Positions 46,563 through 57,480 of a stretch of DNA of 64,000 nt are shown here, piece by piece. The notes below the pieces were generated by a model. That model made no database searches. It was given only the letters and a program-made list of their open reading frames with translations, and was not told where the DNA came from. The stretch comes from Hirsutella rhossiliensis. Its lineage: Eukaryota; Ascomycota; Sordariomycetes; Hypocreales; Ophiocordycipitaceae. Every line of letters starts with the position of its first letter. The stretch's first letter is position 1. The translations under genes and the position numbers were made by a program. Location of the stretch: positions 6,572,001 through 6,636,000 of the forward strand of contig NW_025408667.1 in the NCBI RefSeq assembly GCF_020360975.1, read 5' to 3'.

Positions 46563-47537
46563 CTACCTGACGTGCTGACTATTGACATTTATTTGCGAAT
46601 CGTAGCTCTGCGGGACCATGGAGTAGGTGCTAGGATTCCGTTGTGTAACCTGAAGCACGGGGATCTCGGGGGTTGGGTTCTTGCGGCGGCGAAGAAGCAG
46701 CCAGGCCGCCACGCCCACGGCGGCGAGAGCAGCGAGCCCCCCCAAGGCTCCTCCGACGATGGCTCCGACGTTGGCCCCGCTGCCGCTTCCATTTCCATCG
46801 TCGGTCGGCGCGGGGGTCTGTGTCGTGCTTGAAGTCGTGGAGAGGGAAGTCGTAGAAGACCGTGTGGGCCTAGGAGTGGAGATGCCTGAGTCCGAGGTTT
46901 GTGAGGTGCTTGAGTCCGAGGTTTGTGAGGTTCTGGAGCAGCCAATCAGTGTGAGGGTTTTCGTCGGCGGAGAGCCATCTGTCCTGAGCCAGGTATGGCA
47001 CAATGACAACTCGCCACTGTGATATGGTTAGAGGATGGTAGTGCTCATTGACTCAACGAGGAGAAGGCGAGAGCTTACCCACAGCAACGTGTGGTGGACT
47101 CGAGCGAGTCCGCCGTGCACACGTCTGATTGGGTGCAGGCTGTATAAAAAGTAGCACCGCATCCGATATAGTCGCCAGATGAGGCACATGCCCTCCCCGG
47201 GCTACATGTTAATGGAGCTTTGATTGCTTAGTTAAGGCGGCGCTCATCTTGAAAGCACTTTCCCGGCGCTGGAATCTCTCATTTGGAGGTGGCACTCACT
47301 TGTGACACCCTCCTCGAAACCGCAAGTTTCCGAACCTAGGGTTCCTTGGCGTCGCCTGAGCTCCACATGACCGGAGTTACCCAACGACACCGGCGGAGAT
47401 GTCGTGCTTGGTGAGAGATCTATCTGTAACTGCTGCTGGGATATCACGTCGGTCTCTCGGGGCAGCGTCCCTGACCATGGGGAGCCCGAGCTCAGAGATA
47501 TGGCCAAGGATAGAAGAAAAATGGAGCTTTGTCGCAT
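46563..47537 (-). CDS. Secreted/membrane protein with Cys-rich ectodomain and Ser/Thr stalk, three exons
   Basis: Exons 47537-47300, 47217-47079 and 47016-46563 join in frame to 276 residues. The ATG at 47537 opens a signal peptide (MRQSSIFLLSLAISLSSGSP). Intron 1 has a GTGAGT donor and an AAG acceptor chosen because it alone keeps frame and creates the PLTCSPGRAC segment. Intron 2 has GTAAGC, a CTAAC branch site and CAG. Residues about 70-150 hold ten Cys, including TCGFEEG, YIGCGATFYTAC and RCC. A Ser/Thr-rich stalk (about 153-200) leads to a transmembrane segment (about 209-234), an RRRK stop-transfer and a short cytoplasmic tail. The architecture resembles fungal cell-wall sensors of the WSC/Mid2 type, but I cannot confirm a WSC domain. 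Its promoter region lies beyond 47537. Confidence 0.83.
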
Positions 47538-49590
47538 CGTGAAGTAGACAAGCCTGGATCTGGAAAGCCAAGCGAGAGATAGTCTTCAATGGAAAGAAAG
47601 GCGCTGGGAGACGTTGGCTAACGCGACGCGCTTGAGCAGCGGGAGCTGCGGTCTTAAGAGGACCGGAAACTACATAGAAAGAGCCCAACGGCGGCCTCCA
47701 ATGAAGACCCGGAGGGTCGAGCGAGAAGCCACTCGCTCGTTGGGCCGCCCCCGGTCTCCAGAAAGACATGGCGGCGGTACTACTGAGGAGCTGGCCTACT
47801 AGTCGAGGACCCCCGGCCTCGGCGCTGCAAAAGAACGTCCGGTGCCGAAGGAGAGTATATATGTGTACTTGTCGGACCTGGTAGCAATGTTGCCGCGACA
47901 CCTTTAAGGACAGGCTCGTAAAGAGCTGTGGCATAAACAGCGGGTAATTTTGACCTCCTGCACGAGTAGCTTTTAACACTTTCGAGGAATGGTTTGTCCA
48001 GGAACGCGGGCAGTAGCCTGGCTCTCTTTTGCAGCATAAAGGGCGGCGCGTGAAGAACTACCTCGTACTACAACTATACCTGGGTAGGGACAAAATGACG
48101 CAAAAAGACATGTGCAATGCCGCGCGCCTGCTCGTTCAGTACTTGTTGTTTAGGCAACACTTACGGATACTATTTGCCCGGCGAGACATGCGGCTCTGCG
48201 GGCTGAGCTCGGGCGGGTGATTGCTAGTGTGTCTTGGCTTTTTATGCTTCCGTTACGGAGTATGTACTTTGTACGAATACATACTTCGTATGTAGCATCT
48301 GATCACAGCTAGACACTCAAAAATGCTACGTTGCATTCGTATTACGCATCCCTTTGAAGGCTGCATCCAAGTGACGAGCCCTATAGGATGTGACTACATG
48401 TCAGATACGAATTCAGGGGCCGTCATCATCAAAACCTGCAGACAATTGCAGCTCCTTATAATAGCGAGCATTGTCGAGACACCTATCATAGTGATAGTTG
48501 CCAGTCAAATAAAGGACTACTAGCAGCTTGGCGTATCATTGGCTGACATCCCTGTTCGTACTTGTGCGCCGAACGCTGCCTCGACGAGATAGCACTTGAT
48601 CGTAAGTCCCACGATGTGAAGGCTTGTCGTATAGAGCTCGAAGACATACACGCCGCGCCATGGCAATGCATAGACGGTCGAGCTGAGAGTTCCTGATACT
48701 TGCGCAGAATGCGTACGCGTGATCTATCTAAAAATAATAACTCACCTGTGCGGAGTACTTTATATCGACATACAAAGTACATATCTAGGTGAGCTGAATC
48801 CCCTGCTTCATGACTGCCTTGCCGCAGTCACATTCATAGATACAAGGGGGCACTGCCTGTTGACTAACGCAGCCGGGGTGCGAATTGCGAACCAAGCACA
48901 AAGCGGTGTACCCCGAAGTCACTGGTAGTTCCTCGTCCATAGTAACTACTTGCTATTATATATGCGATGTAAAGGGTCCGCCGCCAAGTGCAGTGAGTGT
49001 ATTGCCTGGTATTTGTGTACTCATCGTACAAAAGCCCTAGGGTGGCAGATCATGTGGTGTTGCGGATAGGCAGACTCGCTCGCACACATGGCAAGCTCAC
49101 ATCGCTGCGACCCTTTTTGCATGACCTTTAGGCCTAGCTAGGCCTTGTCAACGAGAACCTCGTGTCCCGAAAGCAAGCAATCGCACGGGGCGATAGAGGG
49201 GTAGACGCATCTACATTTCTTTTTCTTTTTGATCCGACCTATTTCGGAGGCCGTGGCTGCCTCCCACCCATTTTCCTTGCAACCAGGTATGCGGATGCCT
49301 ATGGGCTATGACTGATTGGCGAAGCGATGTGCAAAGACGCAGCTGCATGGCCAGAAAATAGCCTGGACTAACCAATGGCTGCCCAGACTGAGCTGCAGTA
49401 CCTTGAAAGGCTGTGTGATGAAATAGTGCTGATCAACAGGCATGCTCCCTTTTACTCAAGGCTTACTGGACAGTGCATCCACTACTGTCCATACTCCGTA
49501 TATTGTTTGTCACACGCATCGTGGATCATGGCGTCCGCACCATAACGCCGTGGGGTTAATGCAGTCAGATCCCACACACACCAAGGGGTA
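47538..49590. other. Noncoding right part of gene island
   Basis: About 2 kb of normal-composition DNA has no convincing gene. The long minus-strand frame at 47377-47979 overlaps the start of the secreted protein gene out of frame and is probably a shadow of its 5' UTR. Inverted motifs are present: TACGGAGTA at 48254-48262, a hairpin TACATAC-TTC-GTATGTA at 48278-48294, CGGAGTAC at 48751-48758 and TACTCCGTA at 49492-49500. Confidence 0.5.
48254..48294. repeat. Palindromic hairpin cluster with TACGGAGTA motif
   Basis: The 41-bp stretch starts with TACGGAGTA and ends with the perfect 7-bp inverted repeat TACATAC/GTATGTA around a TTC loop. An overlapping TACGAA/TTCGTA pair is also present. The same words recur at 42862-42957, 48751 and 49492. 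It could be the scar of a small inverted-repeat element or a regulatory palindrome. Confidence 0.5.
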
Positions 49591-49871
49591 TTGAGGATAA
49601 CGAGCGACCGGAGGACCAAGCGTTGTTAGGAAAGCGTGCCAAGTGGGTCGACCAGGCCGAGATGGACGCCCGTTACCGTGAAGAGCGTTGCCTTCGTTGC
49701 GGAAGAGATAACTGCAGAATCGAGCGCTGCCTATTGGCTGCGCCTATCCGGCCCGCAAACACAACCCGACGCACCCAGGTTAATGCCGTGGCCCCGTCAC
49801 GACCTGCGATCACTAAAGCCGAGATCGCTAAAGACGATGCTTCTTTTAATAACGATAAAGATTTAGACTAG
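49591..49871 (+). pseudogene. Unmutated Gag C-terminal fragment with zinc-knuckle-like motif
   Basis: The frame reads through KRAKWVDQAEMDARYREERC and then CLRCGRDNCRIERC, a C-x2-C-x4-C-x4-C variant of the retroviral zinc knuckle (the usual His is Cys here). It ends at a TAG at 49869. It starts abruptly after island DNA, so the N-terminal part of gag is missing. CpA/TpG are normal up to about 49850 and are lost downstream, where the same element continues as RIP-mutated pol. It is a retrotransposon fragment, not a host gene. Confidence 0.7.
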
Positions 49872-50969
49872 GGATACGCGGCGGCTATAAGAGAATAGGA
49901 TACGAGCGGAAAGGCAAAAATAGATAGAGAACTATTTATAGTAGACGTTAGGGTAAACGGTATAGACTTTATACTATCTCTTATTAATTATAGCTACCTT
50001 TACTATAGTATAGTTAGTAAGCGTATATTTTATACTCTCTAGTTACTATATATATATATTTAGCCGCGTATCTTAGAGAATATAGTAGGAGACGGTAAAG
50101 AGATTAAAATCGATAAGATTATATATATATTAATTAACCTCGATAGATATTAGTAATATCGTACTTTTATATATATTATCGACGACCTTAACTAGGATAT
50201 AATCCTAGGTAAATAATAAATAGAAGACTAGGATATTTATATCTAAGCGAAGGAAGGATATCTTAAGATCAGGCCTAATAGAGTATAAGTATAAGACCGA
50301 CGACGTTACTAGCCTCCTTAGTTAGACGTCTTAAGTATTATAGCCGTAACCTTTTTAGTAGAAGCACGCCGTAATAAACGTAAAAGCGGTATTAAAGTTT
50401 ACTTAGTTATAATAGCGGATATTAATAAGGCCCTAAGACCGAAACCGAAGACTAATATAATAAAGAAACTACTACCGTAATACTATAAGTAGTCTTAAGC
50501 TTTCCTATAGTAACTAGCTAACTAGCTACCCCCTTATCGGCTAGGTATAGATCTAAAGATCGAAGTGCTAAAAGATAAATATAGTAGAGAAAAGCCCCTA
50601 CCCTAGGGACCGCTTTATAGTATATCCTATAAGGAGCTATTAGTACTATAGAAGACTCTTATAAAACTACTAGATAAGGGATTTATTAAAGTTAGTAGCT
50701 CGCTAGCCGCGGTACTAGTCCTTATAGTAAAAAAGCTTAGCGGAGGCATCCGCTTTTATATAGATTATAAAGGTTTAAATAATATAATAAATAAAGACTA
50801 CTATCCCTTACCTTTACTAAGTAAGACCCCGTAAACGATAGCTAAGGTAAGGTAGTTTACTAAGGTTAGTATTATAGGTCCTAGGGCTAGCTAACTAGTT
50901 ATCTAGTAATTAGATTACCGCCCTACCTATAAGGGCTTTTACTTTATATAGGCCTAGACTAAGGTCTAG
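49872..50969 (+). pseudogene. Gypsy protease and reverse transcriptase, RIP-mutated
   Basis: Reading through stops gives a retropepsin-like region (VDVRVNGIDFILSLINYS, about 49944-50000) and then the start of Gypsy reverse transcriptase. The latter includes [27 protein letters not shown] and [14 protein letters not shown] (about 50630-50790). Homology is lost near 50880, so the pol is truncated. About 90 bp of unassigned sequence separate it from the family B LTR. It continues the gag fragment on its left. Confidence 0.8.
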
Positions 50970-50974
50970 GCTAA

Positions 50975-51332
50975 GTATTACGGGACACCCTATAGTCGAT
51001 AATCTAGGTACCTAGAACGATATCTACTTCCCCTAAGGAAGTTACCCCTAACTCCCTAAGGCTCCCCGTAGAAGAAGGAACCTAGAAGCTACCGGGTAAA
51101 CTCTAGGAAATTACCTAGAATTCCCGGAAACGATAACTAAGCGGATTATACGGATATTTTACGGAGATTTCCCCTAGGGATATATTGCACGGGGAATATA
51201 CTATAATTTCCTAAGTAATAATAGTTCCTTAGGGACTATACCGATATTTCCCTAAGAAGTTACTATAAGAATATAGCAGGGAAATTATAGAGAAATACCT
51301 ATGCTTACCTAGGGAAAATACCGGGAAATACC
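50975..51332 (-). mobile_element. Solo LTR, family B (358 bp, TSD GCTAA)
   Basis: The repeat is flanked by GCTAA at 50970-50974 and 51333-51337. Its reverse complement matches 25810-25878 joined to 26447-26739. Ends read GTATTACGGG and GGGAAATACC. The minus orientation is nominal, since no body is present. RIP is moderate. Confidence 0.75.
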
Positions 51333-51337
51333 GCTAA

Positions 51338-51868
51338 TATACTATACTACTATCGCACGATTATAAGGTTAAGATATTACTTAGTTAAAGCCCTAAGTAA
51401 GGTCTTACGCTCGCTATAGTATATATAAAGGATAAAGAACCCGCTAGATCTTAAGCGGGTAGAGAAGAATATAGATAGTTATTACTACTCTTACTTTAAC
51501 TTATAAGACCGGTAGCTAGTCTATATTTAACGCGCGTAATAACGTATAATAGCTAGTCTATATAATACGTTTAATTATATATAGTAGCTAGTCCGTTTAA
51601 TTACCCGTTAGACCTATACCGGATCTAGGTAGACGGTAAGGTTAATATACTAGCCCTATACCGAGGGACTAGTATATAATAAATAGTAGTAATTCTAATT
51701 CCCTTAAATATCTATTCTCTTAAAGTCTATATCTAATAAAATAGAAGATAAAAAATAGGGAAAGGAATAAGTTAACCTTAACTTATAAACCCTAATATCT
51801 TCTTAGGAAGAAAGCTCCTACTCGCGTACTAATAAATACTAGCTTCCTAATCTCTTTTTATAAAAGAA
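51338..51868. other. RIP-mutated DNA between elements
   Basis: About 530 bp of TpA-rich sequence show no recognisable domain or terminal repeat. It may hold the decayed 5' LTR of the following element, but I found no matching copy downstream. Confidence 0.5.
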
Positions 51869-54800
51869 ATACTTAGGGAACTCTAGATAAAGGTAGAACT
51901 TCGACGTATTAAAGCTTAAGTATTATAAAGCTTCTATTAGCGGTTAGAAAGATACTTATTTCTAGGATATTTCCTATTAAGTGCCTACGGAAATAAAAGA
52001 TAGCTAGATCGCCTACCTTAGCGGTAGGAACGACGCCCGGAGGAATTAAGAGCGGAACTTCTATAATACGACTTACTAGCCTACCTATTTAATCGTTAAA
52101 GCCTATAGGAACGAATTAATAACCTAGAATACGTTCTAGTAATAAGGTAATATTAGCTATAAGTAACGGAGCCGTATAGAAATCGGTATAGTATAGCTTC
52201 CCCTGCCCCGCCCTAACTACCTCTATTAAAAGGATAAAGCCTTAGAAGTTCGCTAAGAAGCTCGCTAAACTATAATAAATAAAATAAGGAAGAACCTCTA
52301 AATAATACTACCCTTAGCGGTACGTTCGCGATAATAACCTTAGCGAACTAGCTAGTAAGTCTAATTATAGAAGAAGCTCTTATAAGACTACTAGTAAAAG
52401 CTATAGTAAGAGAAACTAAGGATAATACTACTATAAACCCTCCTTAAGTACCTATAGTATATATTAAACTAAAAGATATAGGGAAGTTTAACCTTACTAG
52501 CCCCTTCGATATAACGTTTAACGTCCTTAAAGAAACTAAGAAAACGATTATATATAAAAGCATCGATCGATTTATTAATTCCCTAAAATAGGTAGCTATC
52601 CGCGGACCGGAATACGCTAATAAACTAGTAATACTAATCCTTAGCTTACTCCGCGGAACCGCTATCGAATAGTATTCTAGCGATCTTAGCGAGTCTAACT
52701 AAGCTATACTTTATACCCTAGACTAAGGATATACCGCCTAGTATACTAAACTATAAAAACGCTTTACTATTTAGCCGGAAGTAGCTTTAAGATCGTTATA
52801 AATAGAACGATTTATTACCTTAGATATTATAAACGGAGCTAACTTTTATAAATAGATATTAAAGCTCCGCTAAAAAGCAAAGGTAGTACTATACTTAGAA
52901 GAGCACCTTACTATACTAGTCTATTAATAACTAGACGTATTACTACGAGAATTATTCCGCCGACCTATTAGTCTAGAATTATTCGATACCTAGATTAATA
53001 ACTATAAGTAACTTATCTTATAGTTAGAAACTAAGCTAACGGTTAGGTTATAGGGGAAGATAAGTAACGTAGTAAAAGGACGCGTATAAGACGGGTTACG
53101 CGAAACTAAGAATAAGACTATAGTAAACTCTACCCTATCTATAGCTAAACTAACTAGCTAGAAACCCTAGGAACGAGGATAATTTTAATAGAAAGGAAAT
53201 ATAATAACTACGTTAGGATAGAATAATCTACGCTAGATAGATAAGGGCCTAGTACTAAACTAGTTAACTAGTCCCTAAACTAGACTATAGCCTTAGGATT
53301 CGAAACTAAAGGAGGGCTCTTAGGAAAACCTAATCGTTATTAACCTCGCCTATTAGCTTTAAGCGGCACTAACTAACGACTAGGGTAAGATCTATCTTTC
53401 CTAGGAAATATAATACTAGATCCTATTTACCTAGGATAAAGGGCTAGAAGATAGTAATACTACCGCTAACGTAGGAGAAGAAACTAAAGAAGTAAAAGAT
53501 AAGATTCTATTTATTCCCGATATAATAGAACTAGAACCTATAGGACCGAGCTATTTACCTAGAATACTAAGGAACTAGCTAACTATAAGAGCGGCGCTAT
53601 AAACCGAAATATTAAATCTATCGAAGCCGTCCTAGTTTACGTACGCTTAGATATCTATCTTTAAAACTAAAGGCCTAGACTAGCTATTAAACGTATATAT
53701 AGACTCCGGCGTAGCCCGCTTTATAATTAAGAAAGACTAGCTTAACTACTTTAACGATATAACCCTCGATATAACCTAGTAGGTCCTACTATCTAGTATA
53801 AGGAAAAGCTAAACTAAGGGTTAAGCGACCTTAATAATAAATATCCTAGGGAAATAAGGAATAGGATTTAAGGTTAGATAGTTTACTATCGGCGCCTAGG
53901 TAGTTTAGACCCTATCTATAGGATTATTACTTAAATAAGATTTCTTAGTACTAAACGAAGTCGATATCCTAAATTCTAAGGGAATAATATCTATTAGCTT
54001 ATATAGTAACCTAATAGTTATAGCTCGCTTAACCTAATAGGGCTACGCGATCTATCGTTAGGTTACGTACTAAGCTAACGTCGACGTCCCTATATATAGG
54101 ATAGAACGCTTACTAGTATAGATTAAGGACGTACTAAGGGATCGTAACCTAGTATTCTTTTTAAGAGACCTATTATTAGCCTATAACCTAATCTAAGGTA
54201 TAAGTCTAGTTACGGCGGTTAATATTACCGCTCGCTACGTTAGATTTAAAAAAGGATAGTACTTAGGGACGCTAGTAGACCTTAGCGACGAAATATAGTT
54301 CTTATAGATCGACCTACCTAAGGAAACCCTAGCTAGGGTAACTCTAACTAAAGAGCTAGCTATATATAAAATTATAGAATATAGCGACCTATACTAAGTT
54401 ACTAACCTATTGGTAGAAACCCTAGAGGAAGGGAGCCTTAAGTCCGCTAAAGGGGAACTCCCTTTATAGATATATAGATAGACTCCGAACTATAAGATTA
54501 GGATTTTACGAGACTATAGCCTCTTAGAAATAACTACTTTAAAGGACGTTAAAATCTATAATTAGAACCCTATATTTATAGAAAAGATCTAACGTATAGT
54601 CGCCTTCTTCCTAACCTTATAGAAGGACTAAGGTACTATTAAGGTCTACCTAGACTACTATATATATATTCCGCTAATAGAAAATTAATACCTACGTAAA
54701 CTAGCGTTTAGGGCTTACCCGCTTAGCTAGAAGGATAAGGTACTAATCGACTAAACCTATAAGGACCTATACTAAAAGGGGTATATAGAATAGGCTATAG

Positions 54801-57480
54801 AGGTAACCCCGTTCGCTTACCTTATATTTATAGTCTAGAGAACTATATATAGCAACGAAAAAGGCTAAATAGTAGTAGACTTATACGCTCTTAATAGTAT
54901 AGCTATCTTAGACGCCTACTTAATACTACTTTAGGGAGATATAATCTAGAAGCTATAAGGGAAACGCTTTATTTCTACTATAGACGCTTAGTCTTTCTTT
55001 TATTAGTTCTTTATCTATAAGGAGTATCGGGAAAGGTTTATAGTAATTAGCTATAGAGGATTAAAACGACTAATAGTAGCCCTAAAAAGATATAAGAACT
55101 TACTTATATACGTTTAAAGATTTATAGACTAAATCCTCTAGGAATACGTAGAATATTCTTCTAAGTATATCGATAATATCGTAATATACTTAGATATAGA
55201 AAATAACTATATTCGTTACTTTTAAGCTATCTTCTAACTCTTTATAGACTATAACCTAGCCTTAGCTAGATCGAAATTATTCCTAGGCTACCTATTTATA
55301 AAACTATTAGGATTTTAAGTTAATAGTATTAGCTTAATAAATACTAAAGAATAAGTATAGGTATTATAGGATATAGAGTTTCTAAATACCCTATAAGTAC
55401 TAGAAAAGTAGCTCGGCTTAGTTAACTAGCTATAGTACTTAGTAGCTTACTTCTCTTAAAAGGTAGAGGCGCTCTAGGTTCGGAAAACAGCGATACTTAA
55501 GGAAGTATAGGATAGTTAAGCGCTGCTTAAAGGATTAGTAAGGAATAAATATACCTCTAAGGCAATATACTTACCTTCCTTAGTAAAGGAATAGGCCTTC
55601 TAAGATATTATAAACGCTTTTATAAAACTAACGCGGCTATACTATTTCGACCTATAACGGCTATTATTCCTATAAATTAACGCTAGCTATAAGCTAAGCT
55701 TTATAGTAGTAGCTTTCTACCTTATACTAAGGGTAGACTAGAACCTAAGAAGGACCCTGCCCTAAACGAGTATCTAGCTAATCCTTTACCTTAGTAAACG
55801 CCTAACTAGTAAAGAACCTAGATACTAGCTTACTAAACTTAAAGTCGCTTATCTTTCCTAGGTATATTAGAAGCTCTAGTTATATATTATCTCTACCTTA
55901 CTACTAAAGGTCGTTATACTAACTAACTATACTACTATAAGCGTAATCTTAAAGTAAATATCGCTATTTACTACTAATATAAAGATTAATAATTAGCTCG
56001 TGCTTACTTTATAGTACCTTAGCTAGTTTCCCTTAAAGGTCTACTATATTCCTAGAACTATAAATATCCTTACTAATATACTATCTTAACTACTATCTAT
56101 AATACCTAGGAAATATAAACCTAGGGAATTAGACCGCGTCTAGGAAGATAAAGCGCTAGTCGAATACGCGTATATAGTTATAGAATCCTTTATCCGACCT
56201 AACCTATACTAGAAGATCTAGGGAGTATACGTAAAAGAGCTTAGGTAGGCCGGTATACTAAAGTAGCTTAGAAATAATAAGTCCTAGGTCGGTCTCTTAT
56301 TCGTTTAGCGGGATAGGTTACTCTACCTAGTTAAGTCTAAAGGTCGTTATCGGCTTTATATCCTTACTATCTACGCTAAGGAAATTATCGCTAATAACTA
56401 TACGCGTAAATTTTACCTTAGATAGCGAAGGATATAAAAGGAATTATCCTCTATATTCGCTATTACTAGCCTTAAGAAACTTATCGATAGCTTTATCGAT
56501 AAGTACGACGCTTACTATAGGAACTAAACCGACCGGTTAAAGGCCCTTAGCGAGTTAGTCCCGATTACGTCCCTAGCCTTACCTTTTTATACGATTACTA
56601 TAGATTTCGTTATAGGACTCTTAGACGTTCCCGTAAACCGAACTCTATAGATACTACCTATTAGGGTCTACTATAATATACTATTAATAGTAACCGATAA
56701 GTTCTCGAAAATAAAGCTCCTTATCTTAGGCTATAACTAGTTTACTATAAAAGACTAGGCTAAGGTACTATTTACTAAGTTAATACGCTATAACTAAGGG
56801 ATTCCTACTTAGATTATCTCTAACTAAGACCCTAAGTTCCTTTTAGCGTTCTAAAAAGGACTATAGATAGCGTATAGGTTTAAGTTACTAGTATCTATAG
56901 CTTAGTATCCTTAGACCGACGGCTTATTAGAACGATATAACTAAGTAGTTAAAACCGCGCTTTAGTTCTTTATAACTAACTTCCTATCCTATTAATAGGT
57001 CGACGCGTTATTACTACTTTAATTTACCCTTAATAACTCTTACTCCTTAGTAATCGGTACCTTTCTAAGTAAGCTATTAACTAGGATATAGATAGACGAT
57101 AGTAGGCGATACCTTAGAGAAGGCCCCTTATAGATAGATAGGGAGATACTCTAGGACTAAGCTAGGATCTCGATCGCTCTAGCCTAGGTAGGAATAAAAA
57201 AGCGGTATAACGCAAAATACTAAGTACTAGAGTTTAAGCCTAGAGACTAGGTATAGCTTTAGCTAGGGAAAGGATATAGCGTAGCCGATAAACGGGTAGT
57301 AAAGTTAAAGGAACGCTATATAGGACCGTTTAAAGTCCTTAAGTAGATCGGCTATTTTAATAGGGACGAGGGTATATACTTAAAGCACGCGTAGTATATA
57401 GCTAAGGATTAGCAGAGCAATTAACTATATAATTATCTAATTATCGGTCCTATATATAGCTCTAAGGGCCTTAGGTTATA
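51869..57480 (+). mobile_element. Gypsy family X gag-pol, long copy, RIP-mutated
   Basis: The first 3.42 kb match 1282-5188. Reading through TAG/TAA shows gag, then a retropepsin with YIDSGVAR at about 53693-53718. Reverse transcriptase carries YIDNIVIY at about 55166-55190, followed by RNase H (about 55600-56000). An integrase with a zinc-binding region (about 56300-56530), a DDE core (about 56580-56980) and a GPFKVL-type C-terminus at about 57330 come next. This is the complete Gypsy order on one strand. Stops are spread evenly and no frame is open. A GGGGGG run at about 57663-57668 could be the polypurine tract. I could not delimit its LTRs. Confidence 0.82.

Noticed and set aside
47377..47979. 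200-codon minus-strand frame upstream of the secreted protein
   Set aside because: It overlaps the signal-peptide exon in another frame, shows no domain and probably lies over the 5' UTR and promoter.
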